Assembly: GCA_026214975.1 (NCBI GenBank)
Contig: CM047806.1
Span: 6,051,822-6,115,821, forward strand
DNA from: Gentiana macrophylla
Taxonomy: Eukaryota > Streptophyta > Magnoliopsida > Gentianales > Gentianaceae
Length of the DNA: 64,000 nucleotides
Direction of reading: 5' to 3'
Part shown: positions 55,567 to 64,000 of the stretch, one piece after another
How the letters are laid out: each line of letters starts with the position of its first letter
Position numbering within the stretch: position 1 is the stretch's first letter
Notes under the pieces: model-generated
Told to the model about the DNA's origin: nothing
What the model saw: only the letters and a program-made list of their open reading frames with translations
Databases searched by the model: none
Translations under genes and position numbers: made by a program

Positions 55567-55976
55567 CTATCCCTCCTCCTCCTCCTCCTCATCCTCACCA
55601 GAATCATGAGGAACCTCAGTATCTTGTTCCCCAGCAGCATTTTGTTCTTGTTCAGCAGCAGCAGCAGCAGCTTCAAAACCTTTTCAATAACTTGTAATTA
55701 GACATTATGACTCAAAGCAAAGATAAATTACAAACAACGCCGGAAAATAAACCTACCATCCTTATGAACCTGCTTCTCCGCCTGAGTGCGGAACATATTA
55801 TGACAGATTTCACACTTGTTACGCTCATCCTCCTTTCGATGTGCCGAACCATTGTGATCGTCGAGCGCTTTGAAGCTAGGGAATCGAAGATTGCATCTAT
55901 GGCATTTCCCCAGCTCAAACGGTGGTGACGTGGCCTCCGACGGGCGTGTTTCACCATTCTCAGAGTCTCGGAGCAC
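55567..55976 (-). CDS. Small C2H2 zinc-finger protein, two coding exons
   Basis: Exon 1 (55976-55757) has two fingers: CHRCNLRFPSFKALDDHNGSAH, a complete C-x2-C-x12-H-x4-H, and CEICHNMFRTQAEKQVH, where the last ligand is not obvious. Donor GTAGGT (RC of 55751-55756) and an AAAG acceptor at 55680 join GG|T in phase. Exon 2 (55679-55567) encodes FEAAAAAAEQEQNAAGEQ and a Glu-rich tail before TAG. It is probably a nucleic-acid-binding nuclear protein. There is no ATG in this frame before the first finger, a TAG lies just upstream and CTCTCTCCTAG is a good acceptor. A 5' exon beyond 55985 is therefore likely but was not found. Confidence 0.75.
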
Positions 55977-56379
55977 GCAGAGCTAGGAGAGAGTAGAGTG
56001 TTTCTATGCGAGGCCGGGAGGGAAACTCTTTTTCTGCAAATACCCCTACTCCTGCAGCCAATATGATAGACACATCAACATTTAGTATGCATGACCTTTT
56101 TATTATTATTAATATAATATTATTATGTACAGAGCTTATTATTACCGTGTATTTTTACCATTATTTCATTTGTAGGTTAACTTATACCGTCCACTTATAT
56201 TCTATTTTTTCTTTTTCCATTCGAGTCTTAATTATTATTATTTTTATTTTTATTTTTACCATAAATATACAAATGCCTTATCTAACGCCCCGTTCCTTAT
56301 CCGAAAGTAGGACGCACATCACGTGACTTTTAGATAAACTCACATAACTCTAATATAATATTTGATCTTGTTTGTCAGA
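55977..56379. other. Upstream region of the zinc-finger gene
   Basis: AT-rich with ATT-type simple repeats (56100-56130, 56230-56260). The open frame on the + strand is low-complexity. No exon or promoter could be assigned with confidence. Confidence 0.5.
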
Positions 56380-56987
56380 TGTCGGAATTATACATATTGT
56401 TCATATTGACCTCAAGCGGGTCAAAATGGTCAATGGACCAGTTCAATATAAGCCCACAATTGGACCATATGTCCAATGGATTCAGCTAGGAATAAGCCGG
56501 CCTCATTCGAGTCGCTCCCAGAGTTCAATCGACCTCATCTCATAAGTAATTAACCGACCCGGTCAGTCAGATCGCCCTTAGGCAAAACATGTCGTCTCCG
56601 ACCTCTAAAGGTGGTTATATCGTATTAATGGGCGTGATCCCATGATTTATTAATTGTCACAATTCATTATTCATTACATCCTATAATTTTAGCCTAATTG
56701 AGCCAAGATCGCCCACGATTGGCATCACACTTGTTCTCAAACACATGAGCCTTACAAATCATTGATCTTTTACATTGACTCCCCCACGAGGGAGGCCTAT
56801 AAAATAATTATCATCACCACCATTTTGAACTACATAATTTGCTTGATCTCATACATATTGAGTACGTAGGCAGTCTCTAAGACACAGCCATAAATCCCCA
56901 CCAAAATCCCTAGTTCCAGCGTCTGTAATTCTTCCAGAAGAGTTCAATTACCTTATAAAATTACTCAACGATATTCCGGTATCATCA
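56380..56987 (+). repeat. Probable LTR of a Tat/Ogre-lineage gypsy element
   Basis: A TATA-like CCTATAAAAT at about 56788-56797 is followed downstream by a terminal GGTATCATCA and then GTCGGCGCTAAAA, which resembles a degenerate PBS of the GGCGCC type. Protease and RT-start sequences follow within 1 kb. The 5' boundary is a guess, as no second LTR is in the window. Confidence 0.45.
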
Positions 56988-57119
56988 GTCGGCGCTAAAA
57001 TAAAGGCCTTATACTCTTGTGTTTTCCTCCAACAATACGAAACTATCATGATGATCACAGATGAATCTATATCTTCCTCCCAACGATCGAATAAAATCAA
57101 ATTGATAGGGAAAGTCTAA

Positions 57120-57888
57120 TATAGCCCAGAGGATTCTTTTCCTTTGACCAAGAACAATGATGACTTGGTCATTGAGGCAATAATTCACAAGCATCTTGTG
57201 AAACACACCATGGTGGACACTTGAAGTGCAATGATCAATATCTCGTATTTGAATAATGTCCTGTCTATTCGACTCACAGAAGGAAATCTTACACAATAAC
57301 CATATCCCCTAGTGGGATTTGTTGGGTCATCATTACAGGCTATTTGCACAATCCATCTAAGCAGTACGTTTGGAATAAAAAGCAAAGTAGACCACTGCAG
57401 ATGGAGTTTGTGATGGTTGAAGGGTTATCATCTTATAATATCAAACTACGCAGACCAACCTTGAATGAATTGTGGGCAGTTGTATCTTTCGCTCATAATA
57501 GCATGAAGTTCCTCACCATCAATGGGATGGCTGAAATAAAAAGTGACGTGGGAATATCCAGGAGTTGCAACGCAACCACCATAAAAAGGGGCAAAAAATA
57601 AATTGTCCAGCAAATTTTGATGGAATGCCTTTTTCTAGAAACCGAAGAGCTCCAAGATTCGAAAACCTACAGAAGATGTAAGCTTGTGGACAAAACGGCT
57701 CGACAAGATAATCTTCATATGGTCGTAGCTCCCTCATGCGGAAAAGGAAAGCCCAAAATCCTATTGCAAGAGTTTGTGACAAAGTTTACTTGGGTCCTCA
57801 GACATGCTTGAAATTTCTATCAACCTTGCATTACATAAGCTAAATAATGATCCAAACTGTAAACCCGTTCGGCAGAAAAAGCATCATA
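57120..57888 (+). pseudogene. Tat/Ogre-lineage gypsy protease and RT start, gag deleted
   Basis: EDSFPLTKNNDDLVIEAIIH then KHLVKHTMVDT*SA is a retropepsin start with the active-site Gly codon turned into TGA. PLQMEFVMVEGLSSYNIKLR, RPTLNELWAVVSFAHNSMKF and AEIKSDVG match the GRPTLNxLxAVVSTxHxxMKFPT block of Tat/Ogre elements. After a stop at 57599, LLQEFVTKFTWVL and then KPVRQKKHH correspond to the segment just before the RT. The homology stops exactly at 57888, the left border of the Helitron. Only ~130 nt separate the LTR end from the protease, so gag is gone. Confidence 0.75.
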
Positions 57889-58403
57889 TCTATCTATATA
57901 TATATAATATATAGAGGAGTGATTTTAACCCAATTAACCAATTGACCCGCTCTAGACCCGACCCAAACCCGTATAATATGAAGAAAAAAAAACCTACCAT
58001 ATTTATAGGAAATAAATTCGACCACAATTAAAATAACAAAAATAATTACAAAAAAAACCTACCATAATTACCTATCAAAATTTGATTGAGGCTTTTTTAA
58101 AAGGGAAGAAAATCATCTTCATTCCTAGACATTTCTTTTGTGAGTGGAGGTTCCAAAGCACTTGCAGTATGATTTTTTTTTCTGTAATTTTCTCAATTTC
58201 CACTTTTACATTTAACATGTTTATTCTAAGATCATCCTAGGAGGTGTGAATACACAAGGTATGCGAAATATATTTGCAATTTGATTTCCTTCGAACTTTG
58301 ATGTTGGATTTTTGAATTCATGGTTTTCGTTTCTCTCTTGGGCATTTGTTTTTCATGTTTTTCTTTTGTCGATTTTAAGCAACTTTTCGCATTTTCGTCA
58401 GTT

Positions 58404-58462
58404 GGTGGCAGATGAACGTGAGAAGCTCGAGAAAAGTACACTCCGTGTTGAATAAAATCTAG
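58404..58462 (+). other. Exon-like fragments possibly captured by the Helitron
   Basis: TTCGTCAG (58393-58400) precedes a short charged frame (VADEREKLEKSTLRVE, about 58406-58453). A second piece at about 58780-58833 (IFLDQIDKPVTHKKELS) lies between CTTCAGCAG and a GTGAGAT donor. Both look like exons with splice borders, but the source gene was not recognised. Confidence 0.35.
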
Positions 58463-58979
58463 GAAACATTTGGTTGACGGTATGATTCATGTTTAAATTC
58501 AATTTATTTTCTACGTTGAATTGAATGTTTTAAATGTCTTTCAATCGATGTGATTTTCATTTAAAATTCAAATCAAATGCAACTACAAATCACAAATTTA
58601 AGTGTCAGTCTTCAGTATTTTACAACTTTTTCCATTTCTTCATTTGAAAAGAAAAAACGCGTTACTACGACTATGGTGTAGAAATACGATTGGTTTGTAT
58701 TCGGATTTTTGTTTTCTTTTTAGCTATGTTTTTTTTATGGGATTGAATTATGTTTTGTTTTGAATATTTTCTTCAGCAGATATTTCTTGACCAAATCGAC
58801 AAACCCGTCACCCATAAGAAGGAATTGTCTGGTGAGATCTCACTTTTTTTATTTTATCGACTTATTAAGTTCTTTCAATTTTTGTTTATTATTTTTTGTT
58901 TTGAACTACATTCTTTCTTTCATATTTGTTGTGTTTTGAATATTTTTGACATTATATTGATAACCAATTTGACAAATCT

Positions 58980-61520
58980 GTAGGTCATTCAATAGATGTT
59001 GCTTTAAATTTAGAAGTAATGTCTCCTGAAATATTCAAAAAAAATATTAATTTAATTTTACCAATTAATGTAAAATATTCTAACATTAAAGTAAATTTTG
59101 AAACATATCTATACTCAAACATGTCAATTAACACGAAATATTCAGACATTAAATTCACCCCCTACAAATTAGACAACTCAATTAATGCTAAATATTATTA
59201 CAATCAATTTCATTTTTAAAATAATTATATTCGAAATTTAATAATTAATACAAATATTTTTACATTTATGTCATCTCTGGAAAATTAGCCGCCTCATTTA
59301 ATTTCAAATATTTGAACTTTTAATTATTTTTTTAACATTTCACCTATTTTTATTTATAATTTTTTTTTATTAATTTTGACCCGTTTTCTTTTTGCGTGTT
59401 TATGTCATTTAATGAAAAATATTATCACATTAAATACATCCCTATAAATTAGTCACCATAATTATGCCAAATATTCTTTCATATTGAATGTTCAAAAATA
59501 ATTAATTAGCCACCGTAATTAATACCAAATATTCTTACATATTAAATTCATCTTATTTCCCTATCTCATTTCAAAAATAACTAAATTCAAAAAACATACC
59601 AAAATTATAGGGAATATATTCGGCTCACGTTTTTCTAATTTTCAAAAAAAACCTACCATAATTATAAAATTTGCCTACCGTAATTAGAAAAACCATTTAT
59701 AATTTAATTCTCCTAATAAAAATAGAGAATAATTTCGGCCCTAATTATAAAAATCATTTAAAATTTGATTCTACTAATAAAAATAGGGAATAAATTCGGC
59801 TCAAATTCTTCTAATTTAAAAAAAAAAAACATACAATGATTACAAAATTCGCCTACCCTAATTAGAAAAATATTTAAAATTTTATTCTCCTAATAAAATA
59901 CGGAATAAATTTGGGCCTAATTAGAAAAAATCATTTAAAATTTGATTCTTCTAGGAATAAATTCGGCTCACATTAATGCTAAATATTTTTACATTAATTT
60001 TGTTTTTAAAAATAATTATATTCAAATTCTCTAATTAATACAAATATTCTTACATTTATGTCAGCTCCGGCAAATGAGCTAATTGTAATATTTAAAAAAT
60101 TATAAATTTAATTTTACCAATTAATGAAAAATATTCTAATATTAAATTACATTTTGAAAAAATATATAAACACAAGTATTCCATTTAATGCGACGCGTGC
60201 AGACATTAAGTACATCCTTAAAAATTAATAATAAATATTTTCACATTAAATACATTTCTATAAATTATTCTTCCCAATCAATATATTATATATAGATTTA
60301 TGTCATTTAATGCGACATATCACCTTAAATTATAATGTTTCAAAAATGATAAATTCGATTTTACCAATCAATGCATAATATTCTTCGACTAAATAATACA
60401 ACGTAATCGAATATGCTAAGGGTGTTTTATTATACTTATTGAGGTACTTTTTGATCTATTGTTTTTATATTCAAACCTCCTGCTGAGATAAGATGATTCA
60501 AGAGTGCAGCTGATTTGCCATTTTTATTTATTTTTTAATATTAATTTTATTCATTTTTTGTTTTGTGGTTATATATAATTTAATGAGATATATTTTATAC
60601 AGCTCTATAAAATAGCCTTCCAAATTAATGTCAAATATTCTTAAATTTATGGCATTTAAAGCAAAATATTTTTGCATTAAATTATATTATTTAAAAATGA
60701 TAAATTTGATTTTATCAATTAATGCAAAATATTCTGACATCAAATTTCATTTTGAAAAATATCTAATCTCAAATATGTAATTTAATGAACCACCTCAATT
60801 AATGACAAATATTCTTAACATTAAATTATGGTTTTAAAAATAATTATATTTAAAATTACCAATTAATACAAAATATTCTTACATTAATATCATACCTACA
60901 AATTATATGCCCTATTATAGTACGTTTTGAAAAATAACTAATATCAACGATGTTAATTAATATGAGATATTCTTAGATTAGGTCATCCTCTACAAATTAT
61001 TTTTTAGGAACCTTACAAATTAGCTACCTCATTTAATTTCAAATATTTTCACATCAAATTATATTTAAAAAAAACTATATTCAAGGTTGCCAATTAATTC
61101 GAAATATTCTTACATTAAAGTCATTCCCTGCAAATTAGCCACTCCGTTTAATTCAAATATTCATACAATCAATTATATTTTCAAGAATAACTTAATTCAA
61201 ATGTTTGCGATGTAGTGTGAATGTTTTTAGATTAAATAATTATGTCATTCGATGTGAATTATTCTTACATTAAATTATATATTTTTTAAAACAATTTAAA
61301 TATGCCAAAAGAAAATAATCCTCTAAAACTATTTAAAATTATTTATAATTATATAGAACATAAATAAATTCAAATATGTTAAAAAAAATCATTATGTACA
61401 AGTAAGAGTCCTCCATTGATACAAAATATTCAGAAATTAAATCATATTTTGAAAAATAACTAAATTCAAATATGCCAATTAATACGATATATTTTTAGAT
61501 TAGATCATCCCCAAGGAATT
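58980..61520. repeat. AT-rich degenerate repeat array inside the Helitron
   Basis: A phrase such as CCAATTAATGCAAAATATTC then TTACATTAAATTATATTTT, followed by AAAAATAACTAAATTCAAAT, recurs many times at roughly 60-130 nt spacing with heavy divergence. The open frames here are chance products of AT-rich DNA. Confidence 0.8.
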
Positions 61521-61539
61521 AGTCACCTCATTTAATGCT

Positions 61540-62300
61540 TAGGTAGGTAAGGTATGTAGGAAACGTGTCTGAATAAGGTGGGTGGTGTGTAAGGCATGGT
61601 ATGATGGGGAGGTGGGTAGGGTATGGTATGGTGGTAGGTAAGGTATGGTAGGGTGGGGTGGTGGGTAAGGTAGGGTGGGATGGTGGTGGGTAAGGTAGGG
61701 TAAGATAGGGTAAGGTAAGGGGTGGTAGTGGGTAAAGTATGGTAGGGTAGGTATGGTGAAGTGGTGGGTAAGGTAGCGTTGGTAGGGTAAGGTAGGGTAG
61801 AGTAGGGTAAGGTAGGTTGGGGTAGTGGGTAAGGTAAGGTAGGGTATTGTGGTGGGCAAGATATGGTAGAGTCAAATGGTGGGTAGGGTAGGGTAAGGGT
61901 CGGAAGGGTTTGGTAGGGTATGATGAAGTGGTGTGTAAGGTAGGGTGAGTAGGGTAGAGTAGAGTAGGATAGGGTTGGGTAGAGTAGAGTAGGATAGGGT
62001 AGGATAGGGTTGGGTGGTGGGTAGGGTAGGGTTGGGTGGTGGGTATGGTACGATAGGGTTATAGGTAGGGTCGTGTAGATAAGGGTGGGGTGGTGGGTAA
62101 GGTAGGTTTGTATGATGGGTAAGGTAGGGTAGGGAAGAGGTGGGTGATAGTGGAGTAGAGTAGGTAATGAGTTAGGTAGGATGTCGAGGTTAATATATGG
62201 TGATGTAGGGTAGGGTAGGATAGGGTGGTGGGTAGGGTATGGTAGCGTTGGGTGGGGCGGGAAGAGAGGTGGGGTGCAATGGGGTATGGCATAGGGCTAC
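61540..62300 (+). repeat. G-rich telomere-like array inside the Helitron
   Basis: About 760 nt built from GGTAGGGTA, GGTAAGGTA, GGGTGGTGGGTA and GGATAGGGT variants, with almost all G on the + strand. The long minus-strand Leu/Pro/Tyr/Thr-rich frames (61528-61875, 62059-62304) simply translate the repeat. Confidence 0.92.
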
Positions 62301-62333
62301 CCACCCCTTCGCCTTTATCCTACCTCATAGGTG

Positions 62334-62361
62334 CCCGTGCAATGCACGGGTTATTGACTAG
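62334..62361 (+). other. Helitron 3' terminal hairpin and CTAG end
   Basis: A 7-bp perfect stem with a 3-nt loop, 7 nt spacing, then CTAG before T, the canonical Helitron 3' structure. Confidence 0.9.
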
Positions 62362-62561
62362 TTGGGAATATATATATTTATAATGATTGATTGTGATTGA
62401 TTATGTTACCATAATTTATATTTAGTAAGTTAAGGGGCAACCTAGGAATATTATGGATGTAGGGTTCCATCTCTTATGATATATATACATACATGATGTA
62501 ACAGAGAAAGGGGAAATAAGAAATATTTTTTCTGATCCAATTATGTGGTCCAATTTTGATA
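62362..62561 (+). repeat. 3' part of a Copia-type LTR
   Basis: TATA-like TATGATATATATAC (62476-62489), AT-rich transcribed part, ends about ATTTTGATA directly before a primer-binding site. The 5' part of the LTR is not in the window, so the LTR is cut at the Helitron border. Confidence 0.6.
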
Positions 62562-62574
62562 TGGTATCGGAGCC
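62562..62574 (+). promoter_or_regulatory. Copia-type primer-binding site
   Basis: TGGTATCGGAGCC, the same variant as in element B. Confidence 0.75.
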
Positions 62575-63040
62575 AGTGACGATGCTGGATCTCGTCTATG
62601 AATAAATCCGGGCCGTTTAATCTAGGATAATATGAACGAGGATGGTTTTTTGGGTGGATTTAAACTGAGTTTGAGAGTTATTTCTCTCAAGTTGACTATT
62701 TATCATGTTATGTTTCAGGAATCAAGTTTTTCGTATTCCTTAGGGTTGTTTATATATGGGACGTTTCATCCCTTTCCTTGTTTGAAACCGATAGGGATTG
62801 TATTGGTTTGATTTTGATGGTTTCAATTTATCTCCAAATCAACTTGAACCCAACACAATCGAAGCACCCTTTAAACTTTATCATTTTATAATACCTTATG
62901 TGCAACCTGATTATTAGTATTATAACCAACATGTATATTATATATTTTCAAAATCAAACATCGCCACTTGCCAAACATATTGAGCATCACATGTGTTTAT
63001 CGAACTCCAGTGGATATTACAAGCTGGTAAGGGTTGAAGT
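62575..63040. other. Interior after the Copia PBS
   Basis: No gag frame is open. Nothing else recognised. Confidence 0.4.
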
Positions 63041-63605
63041 GACTCACTACTCGGGTCTGACTTTCAAGGCGATCGGAGATGTTGGAAAGCAAATGTGGGT
63101 TGTAGGTACGCGTAGTTGAATAAGGATCGACCGGACTCTATCACGAGTACCTGACTTCCCAACTATTTACTGGAAAATCTCTTTCCTTTCCGGCTAGACC
63201 AAGGAACCGAACCGGCGTCCTCTAGGTGTACAAACTAGACTCCTGCAACAACAATAGCTGCACAGAGTACGGTAGAATTCCTCGGTACGGTCATTCGGGA
63301 AGTCCCTCCGTGGACGACTCCCATACAATTCTTGCAAAATTTGGAGAAGCGTCTACGGGTAAAGCACCGTATCCATATAATCGCGCTTGCCACCTACACT
63401 CCACCATCCATTCCATGTTTAGGAACCTAGGTAATAGTATCCCGATCAAACGGTGACGAAGGGATGAGCGGAGCAGGAGTCTCATCGGACGCGGTTCCAT
63501 TAGCAGAGACTCTTGGAACAGCTGGATTAAAAAGTCCCAAAGTGAGCGTATTATGGGAGATCGTTAAGCACATCCGGCAAGGATCAAGGGGGATCCCGAT
63601 CTTTT
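63041..63605. other. GC-richer, non-repetitive block, possibly of mitochondrial origin
   Basis: Base composition rises clearly compared with both sides. The block has no LTR, TIR or retroelement motif and lacks long ORFs (best 63226-63456 +, 63500-63291 -, no domain seen). The style, with balanced composition and no simple repeats, resembles plant mitochondrial intergenic DNA. I did not recognise a gene, so this is only a suspicion. Confidence 0.3.
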
Positions 63606-64000
63606 TTATCTCAAATTAAGAAGTTATTTATCCACTATTCTTCCTTCTCTAGATTGTGCGTGTTTAGATTTCTTTTATTAATTAGTTTTGTTTTTTCGTT
63701 ACTGAATATTTCTAAAAAAATTTAGGGGTGAATATTTCAACTATGAATTGTACGATTTGCATAAAAAGGTGTTTGCATATATGATCTATAGATTTTTCGT
63801 AGTAAAACAATATTAAATTGTTGAAACCAAACCGAAATCAATTCAAACAAAAACATTGGTTCCACAGTTCCACGTCTATTGTTTTGGTTTGGTTCAGGGT
63901 AAAGAATATCGACACAAGTGAATTTTTGGAAAGAGTAGCTATTCAGGCTTGATTGGGGCACAACGAATCACGAACATCAAGTAAATTGTTGGAGAAAAAA
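63606..64000. other. AT-rich right end
   Basis: No gene or repeat recognised; short T/A homopolymers only. Confidence 0.5.

Larger units (their letters stand above)
57889..62361 (+). mobile_element. Non-autonomous Helitron (4.5 kb)
   Basis: The 3' end is diagnostic: a hairpin CCCGTGC-AAT-GCACGGG (62334-62350), then TTATTGA and CTAG at 62358-62361, followed by host T. The 5' end is TCTATCTATATA at 57889 after host A (TC at 57893 is an alternative). No Rep/helicase domain is encoded. The interior is exon-like fragments (58390-58860), AT-rich degenerate repeats (58980-61520) and a G-rich array (61540-62300). The flanks do not match each other: Tat gypsy on the left, Copia LTR on the right. Confidence 0.8.

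Noticed and set aside
55712..55957. ATG-initiated frame over the zinc-finger exon
   Set aside because: It is Arg/His-rich without motif, whereas the neighbouring frame has clear C2H2 ligands and joins in phase to exon 2.
61540..62300. Interstitial telomere
   Set aside because: Units are TAGGGTA/GGTAAGG variants, not the exact plant TTTAGGG repeat, and lie inside Helitron ends.
61528..62304. Long minus-strand Leu/Pro/Tyr/Thr-rich open frames
   Set aside because: They are direct translations of the GGTAGGGTA-type repeat; stops are absent only because of the repeat composition.

Overview
The window is plant nuclear DNA, probably from a eudicot. The signs are intron-containing genes with GT/AG borders and AT-rich spacers, plus families typical of angiosperms: Mutator-like elements with Ulp1 genes, Athila and Tat-lineage Ty3/gypsy elements, Copia, TRIM, LINE and Helitron. 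No species can be named from the sequence. By my reading about 85-90 % is mobile DNA. Only two host loci are supported: three exons of an importin-like ARM/HEAT-repeat gene (minus strand, 1-138, 13267-13350, 13426-13488) and a small C2H2 zinc-finger gene (minus strand, 55567-55976).

Region 1 (148-13193) is a complete 13.0-kb Mutator-like element (MULE) with about 1.04-kb terminal inverted repeats and a perfect 9-bp target-site duplication, TTTAAAGAA. It lies in an intron of the importin-like gene: the exon ending ...ISK is at 13267 and the next exon, starting GPPV, is at 138. It carries a decayed DUF1985/Ulp1 (C48 peptidase) gene, a decayed MULE transposase gene with MuDR, DDE and SWIM domains, and a GRF zinc-finger/TM gene on the other strand. 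Its left TIR is split by a 1.7-kb captured segment holding the promoter and first exon of a glycerol-3-phosphate acyltransferase (GPAT) gene. Both TIRs contain a copy of the element's own Ulp1 exon around the catalytic histidine.

Region 2 (13200-43827) is a TRIM (13991-14326) followed by a four-level nest. A minus-strand Copia (14531-43822, TSD GGCTT) is split by gypsy element A (18334-42470, TSD ATCCC). A is split by non-coding LTR element B (21996-38486, TSD CTTCC). B's 3' LTR is split by minus-strand gypsy-like element C (30431-38129, TSD ACTCT). All four TSDs and the LTR, PBS and PPT boundaries can be read directly, so the order of insertion is certain.

Region 3 (43828-53520) is a 3' LINE fragment split by an Athila-like gypsy element D (45083-51841, TSD GGGAG). 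D lost its integrase and most of its 3' LTR in a deletion with microhomology at the junction. A direct repeat of about 430 bp flanks the locus.

Region 4 (53520-64000) holds the zinc-finger gene and a gag-deleted Tat/Ogre-lineage gypsy fragment that stops inside its RT start. Next is a 4.5-kb non-autonomous Helitron (57889-62361) filled with AT-rich degenerate repeats and a strongly G-rich, telomere-like array. The window ends in a Copia LTR end with PBS and a GC-richer stretch that may be organellar.

The most interesting unexplained pattern is a shared inverted motif, YCGGT-NN-ACCGR. It recurs just upstream of the LTR TATA box, in the transcribed LTR and in the leader after the PBS in gypsy elements A and C, with a related arm pair in D. 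Many frameshifts and LTR-LTR differences are 1-2-nt indels at homopolymers or CG sites, so residual assembly error must be kept in mind before calling genes dead.
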